A stretch of DNA of 64,000 nucleotides, taken from the NCBI RefSeq assembly GCF_016597785.1, contig NZ_JAENJG010000001.1, positions 992,001-1,056,000 on the forward strand. The letters run 5' to 3'. Origin of the DNA: Leucobacter sp. L43. GTDB taxonomy: Bacteria; Actinomycetota; Actinomycetes; Actinomycetales; Microbacteriaceae. Positions 29,144-40,470 of this stretch are shown here, in pieces; the stretch's first letter is position 1; each line of letters starts with the position of its first letter. The notes beneath the pieces are model-generated. The model was not told where the DNA came from. It made no database searches and saw only the letters and a program-made list of their open reading frames with translations. Both the position numbers and the translations under genes were made by a program.

Positions 29144-29713
29144 TTATTCCGACTTGAAGGGGAAGCCGAGCGCGCGAAGCAGCGCACGGCCCTCATCGTC
29201 GGTCTTCGCGGTGGTCACGACAGTGATGTCGAACCCACGCACGCGATCAATCTTATCCTGATCGATCTCGTGGAACACACTCTGCTCGGTCAAACCGAAG
29301 GTGTAGTTGCCGTTTCCATCGAACTGGCGCGGCGAAAGGCCACGGAAATCGCGGATACGGGGCAGAGCCAGGTTCACCAGGCGGTCGAGGAACTCCCACG
29401 ACCGATCGCCACGGAGCGTGACGTGAGCACCGATCGCCTGGCCCTCGCGCAGCTTGAACTGCGCGATGGACTTGCGAGCCTTGGTGACCATGGGCTTCTG
29501 ACCGGTGATCTTCACGAGATCGGCGATCGCGCCCTCGATCACCTTGCTGTCGCGAGCGGCTTCACCGACACCGGTGTTCACGACGACCTTGACGACGCCG
29601 GGAACCTGCATGATGTTGGCGTAGCCGAACTCTTCGCGCAGCTGCGGAACGATCTCGGAGCGGTACTTCTGCTTCAGGCGGGGCTGAGCGGTGGTCGCTG
29701 CAGTCTCGGTCAT
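29144..29713 (-). CDS. rplE: Ribosomal protein L5
   Basis: A 189-aa 5S rRNA-binding protein: [40 protein letters not shown] and [20 protein letters not shown]. Start overlaps the rplX stop by 4 bp. The C-terminus is normal ([13 protein letters not shown]). Confidence 0.98.
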   Translation of the reverse strand: MTETAATTAQPRLKQKYRSEIVPQLREEFGYANIMQVPGVVKVVVNTGVGEAARDSKVIEGAIADLVKITGQKPMVTKARKSIAQFKLREGQAIGAHVTLRGDRSWEFLDRLVNLALPRIRDFRGLSPRQFDGNGNYTFGLTEQSVFHEIDQDKIDRVRGFDITVVTTAKTDDEGRALLRALGFPFKSE

Positions 29714-30075
29714 GCGAGATCCTTCCCGGACTTCTTCGCGAAACGAACGCGAACAGTCTTCTTCTTGCCGTCCTTTTCGACTTCCTCGACGCGGAACCCG
29801 ACGCGAGTCGGCTTCTTCGTCTCGGGGTCGACGACTGCGACGTTGGACACGTGGATCGGAGCCTCGACGGTCTCGATGCCACCCTCGCGGGTGCCACGGT
29901 CCGACTGGCCGACGCGCACATGCTTGGTGACGAAGTTGACGCCCTCCACCACGATGCGATCGGTTTCGGACAGGACCTCGATTACTCGACCCTGCTTGCC
30001 CTTGTAGCCGCCGCGTTCCTGCGACGGGCCAGAGATGACCTCGACGAGGTCACCCTTCTTGATCTTTGCGCCCAT
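29710..30075 (-). CDS. rplX: Ribosomal protein L24
   Basis: A 121-aa KOW-domain protein ([22 protein letters not shown]) with the conserved [12 protein letters not shown]; it helps start 50S assembly. ATG 4 nt after rplN. Confidence 0.98.
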   Translation of the reverse strand: MGAKIKKGDLVEVISGPSQERGGYKGKQGRVIEVLSETDRIVVEGVNFVTKHVRVGQSDRGTREGGIETVEAPIHVSNVAVVDPETKKPTRVGFRVEEVEKDGKKKTVRVRFAKKSGKDLA

Positions 30076-30079
30076 AGGA

Positions 30080-30448
30080 CTAGATCACCTCCGGTGCGAG
30101 CGAGACGATCTTCATGAACCGCTTGTCGCGGAGTTCACGTCCGACCGGCCCGAAGATGCGGGTGCCGCGGGGCTCCCCGTCGGCCTTGAGGATAACGGCG
30201 GCGTTCTCGTCGAACGCGATGTACGATCCGTCACCACGACGGGTCGACTTGCGCGTCCGGACGATGACGGCCTTGACCACATCGCCCTTCTTGACGTTGC
30301 CACCGGGGATCGCGTCCTTGACGGTCGCGACGATCGTGTCGCCGAGACCGGCGTAACGACGCTTCGAGCCACCGAGGACACGGATCGTGAGCAACTCCTT
30401 GGCGCCGCTGTTGTCGGCCACCTTGAGTCGGGATTCCTGCTGAATCAC
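30080..30448 (-). CDS. rplN: Ribosomal protein L14
   Basis: A 122-aa protein: [40 protein letters not shown] and the C-terminal [19 protein letters not shown]. Full length. It lies 32 bp after rpsQ, one of the longer gaps in this cluster. Confidence 0.98.
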   Translation of the reverse strand: MIQQESRLKVADNSGAKELLTIRVLGGSKRRYAGLGDTIVATVKDAIPGGNVKKGDVVKAVIVRTRKSTRRGDGSYIAFDENAAVILKADGEPRGTRIFGPVGRELRDKRFMKIVSLAPEVI

Positions 30449-30480
30449 TTGCTACTCCTTCACTGAGTAAGCCCGAGGGC

Positions 30481-30753
30481 TTACTTCGCCTTCTCGAGGA
30501 CCTCGACCAGACGCCAGCGCTTAGAAGCGCTCAGCGGCCGGGTCTCGTGGATGAGCACGAGATCGCCGATACCGGCCGTGTTCTGCTCGTCGTGGGCCTT
30601 GACCTTCGACGAGCGGCGGAGCACCTTGCCGTACAGCGGGTGCTTCACACGGTCCTCGACCTCGACAACGATGGTCTTCTCCATCTTGTCGCTGACGACA
30701 TAGCCGCGGCGGGCCTTACGGTAGCCGCGCTGTTCCTTCTCGACCTCAGCCAT
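30481..30753 (-). CDS. rpsQ: Ribosomal protein S17
   Basis: A 90-aa OB-fold protein: [20 protein letters not shown] and [23 protein letters not shown] 2 nt after rpmC. Confidence 0.98.
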   Translation of the reverse strand: MAEVEKEQRGYRKARRGYVVSDKMEKTIVVEVEDRVKHPLYGKVLRRSSKVKAHDEQNTAGIGDLVLIHETRPLSASKRWRLVEVLEKAK

Positions 30754-30755
30754 GT

Positions 30756-31061
30756 CTAGGCCTCCTTCGTCTCAGCGGCGGCATCCGCCTGCTCGGTCTT
30801 CTTGCTGCTCTTCTTCGCCTTTGCGGGCGCAGCAGCAGGGGTGGCACGAATGCCGAGCTCACGCTCGCGCAGCACGGTGTAGATGCGAGCGATGTCGCGC
30901 TTCACCTGACGAACACGGCCGTGGCTTTCCAGCTGGCCGGTAGCCGACTGGAAGCGAAGGTTGAAGAGTTCGCCCTTCGCCTTCTTGAGCTCTTCGGCCA
31001 ACCGCTCGTTCTCGAAACTATCGAGCTCGGTGATGGCCAGTTCTTTGGTACCGATCGCCAT
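30756..31061 (-). CDS. rpmC: Ribosomal protein L29
   Basis: A 101-aa protein. Residues 1-75 are the two-helix L29 core ([40 protein letters not shown]). The last 25 residues are a Lys/Ala/Glu tail not found in short L29s, similar in style to the tails on rpsC and rplQ here. Start shares one base with the rplP stop. Confidence 0.97.
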   Translation of the reverse strand: MAIGTKELAITELDSFENERLAEELKKAKGELFNLRFQSATGQLESHGRVRQVKRDIARIYTVLRERELGIRATPAAAPAKAKKSSKKTEQADAAAETKEA

Positions 31062-31480
31062 TACGCGTCGCCCTCCTCGCGCTTGATAATGCGGGCCTTG
31101 AGGGGCAGCTTGTGGATGGCGCGGGTGAGCGCCTCGCGTGCGAGCTCCTCATCGACACCGGCGACCTCGAAGAGGACGCGGCCCGGCTTGACATTGGCAA
31201 CCCACCACTCGGGCGAGCCCTTACCCGAACCCATGCGGGTTTCCGCAGGCTTCTTGGTCAGGGGACGATCGGGGTAGATGTTGATCCACACCTTGCCGCC
31301 ACGCTTGATGTGACGCGTCATGGCGATACGAGCGGACTCGATCTGACGGTTGGTCACGTAGGCGGGGGTCAGTGCCTGGATACCGAACTCGCCGAAGGCG
31401 ATCTCGTTACCGCCCTTGGACTGACCGGTGCGGCTCGGGTGGTGCTGCTTGCGGTACTTGACTCGACGGGGAATCAGCAT
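31061..31480 (-). CDS. rplP: Ribosomal protein L16
   Basis: A 139-aa protein: [39 protein letters not shown] and [19 protein letters not shown]. It organises the A site of the 50S subunit. ATG 2 nt after rpsC. Confidence 0.98.
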   Translation of the reverse strand: MLIPRRVKYRKQHHPSRTGQSKGGNEIAFGEFGIQALTPAYVTNRQIESARIAMTRHIKRGGKVWINIYPDRPLTKKPAETRMGSGKGSPEWWVANVKPGRVLFEVAGVDEELAREALTRAIHKLPLKARIIKREEGDA

Positions 31481-31482
31481 GC

Positions 31483-32241
31483 TTACTTCTCCGCTCCTGC
31501 TGCAGCGGGTGCAGCCTCGGCCTGTGCACCACGGGGTGCACGGCGGCGGTCGCCGCGGTCGCGCGACGGCTTCTGGGCCGCCTGCTCACGAGCGAGTTCC
31601 TTGTTGGTCAGGTCGCCCTTGTAGATCCAGACCTTCACGCCGATACGACCGAAGGTGGTCTTCGCCTCGTAGAAGCCGTAGTCGATGTTCGCGCGGAGCG
31701 TGTGCAGCGGCACACGGCCTTCGCGGTAGAACTCCGAACGGCTCATCTCGGCGCCGCCGAGGCGGCCGGAGACCTGGATGCGGATGCCCTTGGCGCCGGC
31801 GCGCTGAGCGCCCTGCAGACCCTTGCGCATCGCACGGCGGAACGCCACGCGAGCAGCGAGCTGCTCGGCGATGCCCTGTGCGACGAGCTGAGCGTCAGCC
31901 TCGGGGTTCTTGACCTCGAGGATGTTGAGCTGGATCTGCTTGCCGGTGAGCTTCTCGAGGTCAGCGCGGATGCGCTCGGCCTCGGCGCCGCGACGACCGA
32001 TGACGATACCGGGACGTGCCGAGTGGATGTCCACGCGAACACGGTCACGGGTGCGCTCGATCTCCACGCGGGACACGCCCGCACGGTCGAGCTGCTTCGT
32101 CAGGTGCTGACGGATCTTGATGTCCTCGGCGAGGTAGTCAGCGTAGCGCTGCCCGGCCTTCGTCGAGTCCGAGAACCAACGCGACACGTGATCGGTGGTG
32201 ATCCCGAGGCGGAAGCCATAGGGATGAATCTTCTGGCCCAT
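31483..32241 (-). CDS. rpsC: Ribosomal protein S3
   Basis: A 252-aa protein with [20 protein letters not shown], the KH domain [15 protein letters not shown] and [21 protein letters not shown] basic then Ala-rich tail extends about 25 residues past the core. ATG 2 nt after rplV. Confidence 0.98.
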   Translation of the reverse strand: MGQKIHPYGFRLGITTDHVSRWFSDSTKAGQRYADYLAEDIKIRQHLTKQLDRAGVSRVEIERTRDRVRVDIHSARPGIVIGRRGAEAERIRADLEKLTGKQIQLNILEVKNPEADAQLVAQGIAEQLAARVAFRRAMRKGLQGAQRAGAKGIRIQVSGRLGGAEMSRSEFYREGRVPLHTLRANIDYGFYEAKTTFGRIGVKVWIYKGDLTNKELAREQAAQKPSRDRGDRRRAPRGAQAEAAPAAAGAEK

Positions 32242-32243
32242 AC

Positions 32244-32624
32244 CTAGGCTCCCTTCTTCACGGCGGCGAGCTCATCAGCCGTCTGCAGCACGACAGTGAT
32301 GTGGCTGGTGCGCTTGTTGATACGGAATGCGCGGCCCTGAGCACGGGGGCGGAAACGCTTGAGCGTTGCGCCCTCGTCCACGAATGCACGAGCTACGACG
32401 AGCTCGTCCTCGTTGAGACGCAGGTTCTCCTTGTCGGCCTTGACGCGCGCATTCGCGATCGCCGAAGCGACGAGCTTGAAAATCGGCTCCGCTGCGGCCT
32501 GCGGGGCGAACTTCAGGATGGCGAGTGCCTCCTGAGCGTTCTTCCCACGGACCAGGTCAATGACACGACGGGCCTTCTGGGGGGTGATGCGGATGTGACG
32601 CAGACGTGCGGTCGACTCCACCAT
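32244..32624 (-). CDS. rplV: Ribosomal protein L22
   Basis: A 126-aa protein: [20 protein letters not shown] and [20 protein letters not shown], whose hairpin lines the peptide exit tunnel. No tunnel-loop deletion of the kind linked to macrolide resistance is seen. 25 bp after rpsS. Confidence 0.98.
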   Translation of the reverse strand: MVESTARLRHIRITPQKARRVIDLVRGKNAQEALAILKFAPQAAAEPIFKLVASAIANARVKADKENLRLNEDELVVARAFVDEGATLKRFRPRAQGRAFRINKRTSHITVVLQTADELAAVKKGA

Positions 32625-32649
32625 TTCTCTTCCTCCTTCACGTCACCGC

Positions 32650-32931
32650 TTAGCGGCGACGGCCCTTCTTGTCGTCTTTCACGTGACCGCGGAAGGTACG
32701 CGTGGGCGCGAATTCGCCCAGCTTGTGACCGACCATGGTCTCCGTTACGAACACGGGGATGTGCTTCCGACCGTCGTGCACCGCGATGGTGTGTCCCAGC
32801 ATTGCCGGGATGATCATCGAGCGGCGCGACCAGGTCTTGATCACGTTCTTGGAGCCAGCTTCGTTCTGGACAATCACCTTGTTCAACAGGTGGTTATCGA
32901 CGAAGGGGCCCTTCTTGAGACTACGAGGCAT
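32650..32931 (-). CDS. rpsS: Ribosomal protein S19
   Basis: A 93-aa protein: [39 protein letters not shown] and [20 protein letters not shown]. Full length, 24 bp after rplB. Confidence 0.98.
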   Translation of the reverse strand: MPRSLKKGPFVDNHLLNKVIVQNEAGSKNVIKTWSRRSMIIPAMLGHTIAVHDGRKHIPVFVTETMVGHKLGEFAPTRTFRGHVKDDKKGRRR

Positions 32932-32955
32932 CTTCTACTCTCTCCTACCTGTCGA

Positions 32956-33792
<837 letters not shown>

Positions 33793-33814
33793 GATGTGTT
33801 CCTCTTCGCCCCTT

Positions 33815-34114
33815 CTACAGCGCAGCCGTGAAGATGTCGATGGAGCCCGACTTCAGGGTGACGATGGCGCGCTTCGTGTCCTTGCGCTTGCCCAGACCGA
33901 ACTTCGTTCGACGGGACTTGCCCTTGCGGGTCAGCGTGCGGACCTTGGCGACCTTCACATTGAAGACCTCCTCGACGGCGAGCTTGATCTCGGTCTTGTT
34001 CGACTCGGGCTGCACCTCGAAGGTGTACTGGCCGTTGGCGTCGATGAGACCGTAGCTCTTCTCCGAGACGATCGGGCGGATGATGACGTCGTGTGCGGAC
34101 TTGTTCAAGCTCAC
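33815..34114 (-). CDS. rplW: Ribosomal protein L23
   Basis: A 99-aa protein: [20 protein letters not shown] and [20 protein letters not shown]. It forms part of the docking site for trigger factor and SRP at the tunnel exit. Start overlaps the rplD stop by 4 bp. Confidence 0.98.
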   Translation of the reverse strand: MSLNKSAHDVIIRPIVSEKSYGLIDANGQYTFEVQPESNKTEIKLAVEEVFNVKVAKVRTLTRKGKSRRTKFGLGKRKDTKRAIVTLKSGSIDIFTAAL

Positions 34115-34764
34115 TTCGTGTCCTCCTGAGCGGCACGGCCATCGACGAATGCGTCGAAGGCGGCCTTGGTGAAGACGAGATCGTCGCTGACGACCACGTC
34201 GTAGGCGTTGAGCTGATCCTGGAACAGCACGTGAACGTGCGCCAGGTTGCGAACGCTGAGCGCCGTCAACTCATCTTCACGGGTGATGACCACGAGCACG
34301 CGCTTGCCCGGCGCGACCGACGCGAGGAACTCGCGAGCAGCCTTCGTGCTGGGCTTGTCGGCGATGCCGAACGTCTCGACGACGTGCAGACGGTTCGCGC
34401 GGGCGCGATCCGACAGCAGGCCGCGAAGCGCAGCGGCGATCATCTTCTTTGGGGTGCGCTGAGCGTAGTCGCGCGGCACGGGGCCGTGCACGACGCCGCC
34501 GCCGCGGTGCTCAGGAGCGCGAACCGAACCCTGACGAGCGCGGCCGGTGCCCTTCTGCTTGAACGGCTTGACACCCGAACCGGAGACCTCGCCGCGGTTC
34601 TTGGTCTTGTGCGTACCCTGACGCGCAGCTGCGAGCTGAGCGGTGACCACCTGGTGGATCAGCGGGATGTTGGGGTCGACACCGAAGATGGTCTCGGGAA
34701 GGTCAACCGACCCGGCCTTCTTGCCCTGAGCGTCGAACACCTCGAGCTTGGTAGCGGTAGCCAT
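34111..34764 (-). CDS. rplD: Ribosomal protein L4
   Basis: A 217-aa protein with the tunnel loop [20 protein letters not shown] and [20 protein letters not shown]. The loop is intact. ATG 3 nt after rplC. Confidence 0.98.
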   Translation of the reverse strand: MATATKLEVFDAQGKKAGSVDLPETIFGVDPNIPLIHQVVTAQLAAARQGTHKTKNRGEVSGSGVKPFKQKGTGRARQGSVRAPEHRGGGVVHGPVPRDYAQRTPKKMIAAALRGLLSDRARANRLHVVETFGIADKPSTKAAREFLASVAPGKRVLVVITREDELTALSVRNLAHVHVLFQDQLNAYDVVVSDDLVFTKAAFDAFVDGRAAQEDTK

Positions 34765-34767
34765 GAA

Positions 34768-35421
34768 CTACGCCCCCTTCACTGCGTTGCGAACGAATAC
34801 GAGACGACCGCGCGCTCCGGGAACCGCACCCTTGACCAGGATGAGACCCTTCTCGGCGTCGACCGCCTGAACGGTGAGGTTCTGCACGGTGACGCGCTCG
34901 CCACCCATGCGACCGGGCATGCGCTGGCCCTTGAAGACACGACCGGGAGTGGCTGCGCCACCGATCGAGCCGGGCTTGCGGTGGTTGCGGTGCGCGCCGT
35001 GCGACGCGCCAACGCCCTTGAAGTTGTGACGCTTCATGGCGCCGGCGAAGCCCTTGCCCTTCGAGGTGCCGACGACGTCGATCAGCTGACCGGCTTCGAA
35101 GGTGCCGTCGACGGTGAGCTCCTGACCGAGCGCGTACTCCGACGCATCGGAGGTGCGGACCTCGGTGAGGTGACGGCGCGGCGTGACGCCGGCCTTCTCG
35201 AAGTGACCTGCGGTCGGCTTGTTCACCTTGCGGGGGTCGATCTGACCGGCGGCGATCTGCACGGCGCTGTAGCCGTCGACCTCTGCGGTGCGGATCTGGG
35301 TGACGACGTTCGGTGCCACCTCGATGACGGTCACGGGAACGACGTTCCCGTTCTCGTCCCATACCTGCGTCATACCGAGCTTGGTGCCCAGAAGACCCTT
35401 CACGTTACGTACTACTGACAT
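34768..35421 (-). CDS. rplC: Ribosomal protein L3
   Basis: A 217-aa protein: [40 protein letters not shown] and [19 protein letters not shown]; its central loop approaches the peptidyl-transferase centre. ATG 14 nt after rpsJ. Confidence 0.98.
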   Translation of the reverse strand: MSVVRNVKGLLGTKLGMTQVWDENGNVVPVTVIEVAPNVVTQIRTAEVDGYSAVQIAAGQIDPRKVNKPTAGHFEKAGVTPRRHLTEVRTSDASEYALGQELTVDGTFEAGQLIDVVGTSKGKGFAGAMKRHNFKGVGASHGAHRNHRKPGSIGGAATPGRVFKGQRMPGRMGGERVTVQNLTVQAVDAEKGLILVKGAVPGARGRLVFVRNAVKGA

Positions 35422-35435
35422 GTCCGGATCCCCCC

Positions 35436-35744
35436 TTAGAGCTTGATCTCGATGTTGACGTCGGCAGGCAGGTCAAGACGCATGAGCGAATCGACAGCCT
35501 TCGGGGTGGGATCGACGATGTCGATGAGACGCTTGTGCGTGCGCTTCTCGAAGTGCTCGCGGCTGTCCTTGTACTTGTGGGGCGAACGGATCACTGCGAT
35601 CACGTTCTTCTCCGTCGGGAGCGGCACGGGGCCGATCACGGTCGCACCCGCGCGGGTCACCGTGTCGACGATCTTGCGCGCGGAGCTGTCGATGACCTCG
35701 TGGTCATACGACTTCAGTCGGATGCGGATCTTCTGTCCCGCCAT
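35436..35744 (-). CDS. rpsJ: Ribosomal protein S10
   Basis: A 102-aa protein: [40 protein letters not shown] and a conserved C-terminus. It is the first gene of the S10 cluster and also a transcription antitermination partner of NusB/NusG. A 363-bp noncoding leader precedes it. Confidence 0.98.
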   Translation of the reverse strand: MAGQKIRIRLKSYDHEVIDSSARKIVDTVTRAGATVIGPVPLPTEKNVIAVIRSPHKYKDSREHFEKRTHKRLIDIVDPTPKAVDSLMRLDLPADVNIEIKL

Positions 35745-36107
35745 GTGACTCTCTACTTTCTACTTGCGTCGTACCACCACCCGGAGGTCGTGGCATTGGA
35801 CGTCTTACGTACCAGCGCCCTGGCTGCAGCGCTTTCGCGCTTCGTGCTGGGTCTCTGTTCACCTGTCAAAACCGGCCGGCCCGTATGGACGGGCGAGGCG
35901 GCCCCGCGCGCACGAAAGCGGCCGGACTCACGTCTGGCCGCCGAACGGCGTGCAGGTCTCGTTCGCTACCCGCGGCCTAACCGGAACCCCGAGCGAGCGG
36001 GGCGGTTATGCACTGCCTGGCAGTGATCCGCACCGAGGCGCGGAGTACTGAACCTGTCTATTCTCGCACGGGGGACGCCGCCGTGCAACCCGGGCGTGTC
36101 GCGCTCG
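35745..36107 (-). promoter_or_regulatory. Leader/promoter region of the S10 operon
   Basis: No gene is visible in these 363 bp on either strand. In transcription order it holds a TAGACA -10-like box near 36057; a GCCCGT-CCAT-ACGGGC hairpin followed by GGCCGGCCGGTTTT; and a hairpin AGCGC-GAAA-GCGCT at 35828-35841, 83 nt before the start codon. The exact promoter is not clear. Autoregulation of the S10 operon by r-protein binding is known in other bacteria, but I cannot show it here. Confidence 0.5.
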
Positions 36108-37130
36108 TCAGCCGCGACGCGGCAGGAGTCTCGGGAGCAGCAGGTAGAGCACCAGGACGGCGAGACCCGCACCGAACAGCGCGATCGCACCCGCCGTACT
36201 GGTGAACACGGACCCGAGTCCGAGCAGCGAGGTGGCAAGTGTTGCGCCGGCCGTCATCGCAGAGGCCTGCACGTGCGAATATCCCAGCTGCTGAATCCGC
36301 TGGTACGTATGCTCCTTGTGCGGTTCATCCCAGCGGCGCCCGGCCCGCACGCGCTTCACGAGCGTCACCGCGACGTCGCCGAAGTAGATCACCATGGGCC
36401 CGATCGTCGCCAGCAGCGGAACCCCGGCCACCAGCGCAGCGAAACTCGTGATCGCCGTCGCACCGCCGAGCAGATAGCTCCCGACATCGCCCAGGAACGC
36501 TCCGGGTTTCGTCAGGTTCCACGGGAGGAAGCCGCCGAATCCGGCGGCGAGAACGAGGCCGGCCGCGAGTAGCCAGGGAAGCCCGAGGAACCAACCTGCT
36601 GCCGCGAACGTCAGACCTGCGATGACGCCGTGGAACCCGCTGATGCCGTTCAATCCGTCCATGAAGTTCGCGACGTTGATGTAGCTCGAGATGAAGAGCA
36701 CCGCGTAGATCGCCAGGAGCAGCGCTCCCCAGAGCGGGAGGCCGGGACCGGCGAGAACGAGGATCGCGACCGCTGAAGTGAGTGCGATCACCAGCAGCAG
36801 GACGCTGCGGACCCCCACGCTCAGCCCCCAGAGATCTTCGGCGAATCCGAGCAGCCCTGCAGCGAACGAACCGACGACGACCGTCAGCAGGAGCCGCGTG
36901 TCCCCCGCTCCGGTGTGCTGCGCGACCACCGCGAACCCGCCGGCCGCGCCCATCGCGATGAGCACGGCCAACCCGAGGCCGCGCAGCACCGGGCGCTCGT
37001 GAGAGGAGCGCTCGTTGGGGACGTCCATGATGCCGAGCCGCACGAGCAGGGGCCGCACGAGGTACGGCAGCAGGATGCTCAGGACGAGTGCGAGAACGCC
37101 CGCAACCAGGGCGATCGCGAACGGCGTCAC
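36108..37130 (-). CDS. MraY/WecA-type undecaprenyl-phosphate sugar-phosphate transferase
   Basis: A 340-aa integral membrane protein with about ten helices. It has DVPNERSSHERPVLRGLG, the catalytic-region NVANFMDGLNGISG, GDVGSYLLGG and the cytoplasmic HTYQRIQQLGYSH, all of the GT4 MraY/WecA family. It would move a sugar-1-phosphate onto undecaprenyl phosphate to start a surface glycan. The DVPNERSSH form fits WecA-like enzymes better than MraY. The GTG start overlaps the stop of the epimerase gene (GTGA), so the two probably act in one pathway. Confidence 0.87.
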   Translation of the reverse strand: MTPFAIALVAGVLALVLSILLPYLVRPLLVRLGIMDVPNERSSHERPVLRGLGLAVLIAMGAAGGFAVVAQHTGAGDTRLLLTVVVGSFAAGLLGFAEDLWGLSVGVRSVLLLVIALTSAVAILVLAGPGLPLWGALLLAIYAVLFISSYINVANFMDGLNGISGFHGVIAGLTFAAAGWFLGLPWLLAAGLVLAAGFGGFLPWNLTKPGAFLGDVGSYLLGGATAITSFAALVAGVPLLATIGPMVIYFGDVAVTLVKRVRAGRRWDEPHKEHTYQRIQQLGYSHVQASAMTAGATLATSLLGLGSVFTSTAGAIALFGAGLAVLVLYLLLPRLLPRRG

Positions 37131-38962
37131 TGCACCCGCTCCTCAGCCGCCGCGGTCAGGTCCATTCGCGCGACCCATCCCTCGTGATCGAGCACCGCAG
37201 GCGAAATGGAATCGACCCTCGCGTGGGAGATCTTCGGGTGATAGGGGCGCTCATCGCCCTCTCCCTCCCCGACAAGCTCCTCGTGCAGCTTCTCGCCGTG
37301 CCGGAGTCCGGTGAAGACGATGTCGACGTCGCGGCCGGACTGCGCGATCATTCGCTTCGCCACGTCGAGAATGCTCACCGGCTCCCCCATGTCGAGGATC
37401 AGCACTTCTCCGGGGCGACCGATGCCGCCCGCCTGCACGACCAACTGGCACGCCTCAGGGATCGTCATGAAGAACCTGGTCACGTTCGGATGCGTCACGG
37501 TCACGGGGCCACCGGCCTCGATCAGCTTCCGGAATGTCGGAAGCATCGATCCGCGGCTGCCGATCACGTTCCCGAAGCGCACCGAGAGGTACCGCTGACC
37601 CGTGTGCTCCGCCATCCAGGCGGTCAGCTTCTCCGCCACGCGCTTCGAGTGTCCGAGCACGCTCGTCGGATTCGCGGCCTTGTCCGTCGAGATGTTGACG
37701 AACGTCCCGACCTCTGCCGCCTGCGCCGCGCGCAACACGTTCAGCGTTCCGAGCACGTTCGTCTTCCACGCCTCATCCGGGTACTGTTCGAGCATCGGCA
37801 GATGCTTGAGGGCCGCGGCGTGGAAGACCACCTCCGGTCGCCGTTCGCGGAACAGGCGCTCGAGGGCTCCGGCGTCTCGGATGTCGGCGAGCACCACGTC
37901 CTGGGTATCGAGCAGACCGTGACCGCTGATCGACAGCTGCGTCTCCTGCAGCGCCGTCTCGTCTCGGTCGAGCATGATGAGTTCCCGCGGCGCGAATCGA
38001 GCGAGCTGCCGGCAGAGCTCGGACCCGATCGACCCGCCGGCCCCTGTGACCAGCACCCGCCGATCCTGGAGGTACGAGGCGATCGACTCGGTCTCGAGCC
38101 GTACCGGGTGCCGGCCGATGAGATCCTCGATGGAGAGCTGCCGCACGTCGGAGATCACCGAGTTGTTTCGGAGGATCTGGTCGAGCGGCGGCAGCACCAT
38201 CGCCGTCATCCCCGCGCGGTTCGCGGCCTCATCGACGCGGCGCATCAGTCCCGCGTCGGCGTCGCCGATGCAGATGATGAGCTTCGTGGCACGCGTGAGC
38301 CGAGCGACCTCCGCCAGGTCGTCGAAGCCGCCAAGTACCCGCACGCCGCGCACTTCCTGCCGGCGCTTCTTCGGGTCGTCGTCGATGAAGCCCACCGGGA
38401 GCGCCGAGCCCTTCGCGTCCGTGAGCAGGCGCTTCGCGGTCTGCACACCGAGATATCCCGCGCCGTACAGCAGTGTGCGCTCCGCCTCCGAGCCGGGCAG
38501 CATCTGGCGCTCCTGGTACAGGCGCATCACGTATCGCGCGACCCCCATCAGGCTGAAGGTGATCGGCGCCGCGATGAAGAGCGTGCTGCGTGGAATGCCG
38601 TTTCCGTACCCGACCAGGTACGCGAACAGCCATGCGACGACCATCACCGCGGTGATATCGAGCACGAGCACCCGCACCTCGTCGAAGCTGCCGATCTGGT
38701 ATCGGTTGCGGTACAACCAGGAGAGCCAGCCGACCACGAGCTGGAGCAGCACCGTGACGCCGATGACGACGAGCGTCCACCCCCAGTGGATCCTCATCAG
38801 GTTGAAATCGAACCGCAGCACGAGCGCTGCAAGGATTCCGACACCCCACGCTCCGGCGTCGGCGAGGAACAGGACGCCGTACTGCCGGGCGAAGTGGCCG
38901 ATTCGGCCCGCGGCGGACTGCGGCACGTGGGCTCCCTTCGTTCCGCCCGAATCCGGTGACAT
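37127..38962 (-). CDS. Membrane-bound nucleotide-sugar epimerase/dehydratase (FlaA1/CapD/WbpM type)
   Basis: A 611-aa protein from the chosen ATG. Four N-terminal helices are followed by a CoA-binding-like Rossmann domain (LLYGAGYLGVQTAKRLL) and a SDR extended domain with VTGAGGSIGSELCRQLARF. The catalytic stretch NISTDKAANPTSVLGHSK has Leu where many family members have Met in the MxxxK motif. It probably makes a UDP-keto-sugar from UDP-GlcNAc for the adjacent transferase. An upstream in-frame GTG at 38998 is rejected because TATTCT at 38982-38987, a likely -10, lies between it and the ATG. Confidence 0.88.
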   Translation of the reverse strand: MSPDSGGTKGAHVPQSAAGRIGHFARQYGVLFLADAGAWGVGILAALVLRFDFNLMRIHWGWTLVVIGVTVLLQLVVGWLSWLYRNRYQIGSFDEVRVLVLDITAVMVVAWLFAYLVGYGNGIPRSTLFIAAPITFSLMGVARYVMRLYQERQMLPGSEAERTLLYGAGYLGVQTAKRLLTDAKGSALPVGFIDDDPKKRRQEVRGVRVLGGFDDLAEVARLTRATKLIICIGDADAGLMRRVDEAANRAGMTAMVLPPLDQILRNNSVISDVRQLSIEDLIGRHPVRLETESIASYLQDRRVLVTGAGGSIGSELCRQLARFAPRELIMLDRDETALQETQLSISGHGLLDTQDVVLADIRDAGALERLFRERRPEVVFHAAALKHLPMLEQYPDEAWKTNVLGTLNVLRAAQAAEVGTFVNISTDKAANPTSVLGHSKRVAEKLTAWMAEHTGQRYLSVRFGNVIGSRGSMLPTFRKLIEAGGPVTVTHPNVTRFFMTIPEACQLVVQAGGIGRPGEVLILDMGEPVSILDVAKRMIAQSGRDVDIVFTGLRHGEKLHEELVGEGEGDERPYHPKISHARVDSISPAVLDHEGWVARMDLTAAAEERVQ

Positions 38963-39037
38963 CGGGCGTGGATCAGCTTCGAGAATACCGCGCGGCACCT
39001 GCGCAGAAGCGGAGGCCGCGCGGGCGGGCGGGAACGG

Positions 39038-39071
39038 CAGAACCCCCGAGGACGGATCCCCGGGGGTTCTG
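39038..39071 (-). terminator. Hairpin terminator after tuf
   Basis: Perfect 11-bp arms CAGAACCCCCG and CGGGGGTTCTG around a 12-nt loop, about 44 nt after the tuf stop. It separates the str operon from the polysaccharide genes. Confidence 0.8.
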
Positions 39072-39114
39072 GTACTCCACGGTCAGACCATGGGTACGGG
39101 TAGTGCTACGAGAC

Positions 39115-40308
39115 TTACTCGACGACCTTGGTCACCGTGCCGGCGCCGACGGTGCGGCCACCCTCACGGATCGCGAAGCCGAGGCCCTCTTCCATAGCGA
39201 TCGGCTGGATCAGCTCGACCGACATGTCGGTGGTGTCACCGGGCATGACCATCGGCTTGTCCTCGGGAAGGGTGATGACACCCGTCACGTCCGTGGTACG
39301 GAAGTAGAACTGCGGACGGTAGTTCGTCTCGAACGGGTTGTGGCGGCCACCCTCATCCTTCTTGAGGATGTAGGCGGTGCCCTCGAACTTAGTGTGCGGG
39401 GTGATCGAGCCCGGGGCCACGACGACCTGGCCGCGCTCGACATCTTCGCGCTTCGTGCCGCGGAGCAGCAGGCCACAGTTCTCGCCGGCCCATGCCTCGT
39501 CGAGCTGCTTGTGGAACATCTCGATGCCGGTGACCGTGGTCTTCTGCGTCGGGCGCAGACCCACGATCTCGACCTCGGAGTTGATCTTCAGCGTGCCGCG
39601 CTCGGCGCGACCCGTGACGACGGTGCCACGACCGGTGATCGTGAAGACGTCCTCGACGGGCATCAGGAACGGCTTGTCCTTGTCGCGCACGGGATCCGGG
39701 ATGCTCTCATCGACGGCTTCCATGAGCTCGACGATCGAGTTGACCCACTTCTCGGTGCCCTGAAGCGCCTCGTAGCCCGACACGCGGACGACGGGGACGT
39801 CGTCTCCCGGGTAGCCCTGCTTGGAGAGCTCCTCGCGGACCTCCATCTCGACGAGCTCGAGGATCTCCTCGTCGTCGACCATGTCGCTCTTGTTGAGGGC
39901 GACGAGCAGGTAGGGAACGCCGACCTGCTTGGCGAGCAGGATGTGCTCCTTGGTCTGAGCCATCATGCCGTCGGTCGCTGCAACCACCAGGATCGCGCCG
40001 TCCATCTGGGCGGCACCGGTGATCATGTTCTTGATGTAGTCAGCGTGACCGGGTGCATCGACGTGAGCGTAGTGACGCTTGTCGGTCTCGTACTCAACGT
40101 GCGAGATGTTGATGGTGATGCCGCGCTGGCGCTCCTCGGGAGCCGAGTCGATCGTGTCGAAGTCGCGCTGCACGTTCACGTCTGACGGGAACTTGTCGGC
40201 GAGGGTCTTCGAGATCGCCGCAGTAAGAGTCGTCTTACCGTGGTCGACGTGACCGATCGTTCCGATGTTTACGTGCGGCTTGGTCCGCTCGAACTTGGCC
40301 TTCGCCAC
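39115..40308 (-). CDS. tuf: Elongation factor Tu
   Basis: A 397-aa GTPase that delivers aminoacyl-tRNA to the ribosome. G1 is [11 protein letters not shown]3 DAPGHADY, G4 NKSD; domains 2 and 3 are complete and it ends AGTVTKVVE. The switch I region [17 protein letters not shown] is normal. GTG start with GAGGAGG upstream. It follows fusA after 162 bp with a likely promoter of its own. Confidence 0.99.
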   Translation of the reverse strand: MAKAKFERTKPHVNIGTIGHVDHGKTTLTAAISKTLADKFPSDVNVQRDFDTIDSAPEERQRGITINISHVEYETDKRHYAHVDAPGHADYIKNMITGAAQMDGAILVVAATDGMMAQTKEHILLAKQVGVPYLLVALNKSDMVDDEEILELVEMEVREELSKQGYPGDDVPVVRVSGYEALQGTEKWVNSIVELMEAVDESIPDPVRDKDKPFLMPVEDVFTITGRGTVVTGRAERGTLKINSEVEIVGLRPTQKTTVTGIEMFHKQLDEAWAGENCGLLLRGTKREDVERGQVVVAPGSITPHTKFEGTAYILKKDEGGRHNPFETNYRPQFYFRTTDVTGVITLPEDKPMVMPGDTTDMSVELIQPIAMEEGLGFAIREGGRTVGAGTVTKVVE

Positions 40309-40385
40309 TATGGTCCTCCTCAGGACGTCGAGTACCGTTTTCCTCCGACGGTTTCGGAGGACACGAATACGGGGTTGGTGTCACT

Positions 40386-40462
40386 ATGTTACAAGCTCAG
40401 CGCTGTGATCGCGACCTGAGCGGGCCGGCCGGCGGTGATGCGAGGCACCTCCGCCGACCGGC
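40386..40462 (-). promoter_or_regulatory. fusA-tuf spacer: hairpin and candidate tuf promoter
   Basis: A GC-rich hairpin (GCCGGCCGGCGG / CCGCCGACCGGC, one mismatch, 15-nt loop, 40424-40462) directly follows fusA. It is followed on the minus strand by TAACAT (40386-40391), a -10-like box about 78 nt before the tuf start. The -35 is not convincing. A separate tuf promoter would fit the high demand for EF-Tu. Confidence 0.4.
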
Positions 40463-40470
40463 GGGCGAAA

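Noticed and set aside
36008-36107. Small plus-strand open frames in the S10 leader
   Set aside because: They overlap the leader and the transferase gene, have no ribosome-binding site and no recognisable protein.
38963-38998. GTG start at 38998 for the FlaA1-type gene
   Set aside because: A likely -10 box lies downstream of it, so the GTG would not be in the mRNA; the ATG at 38962 is preferred.
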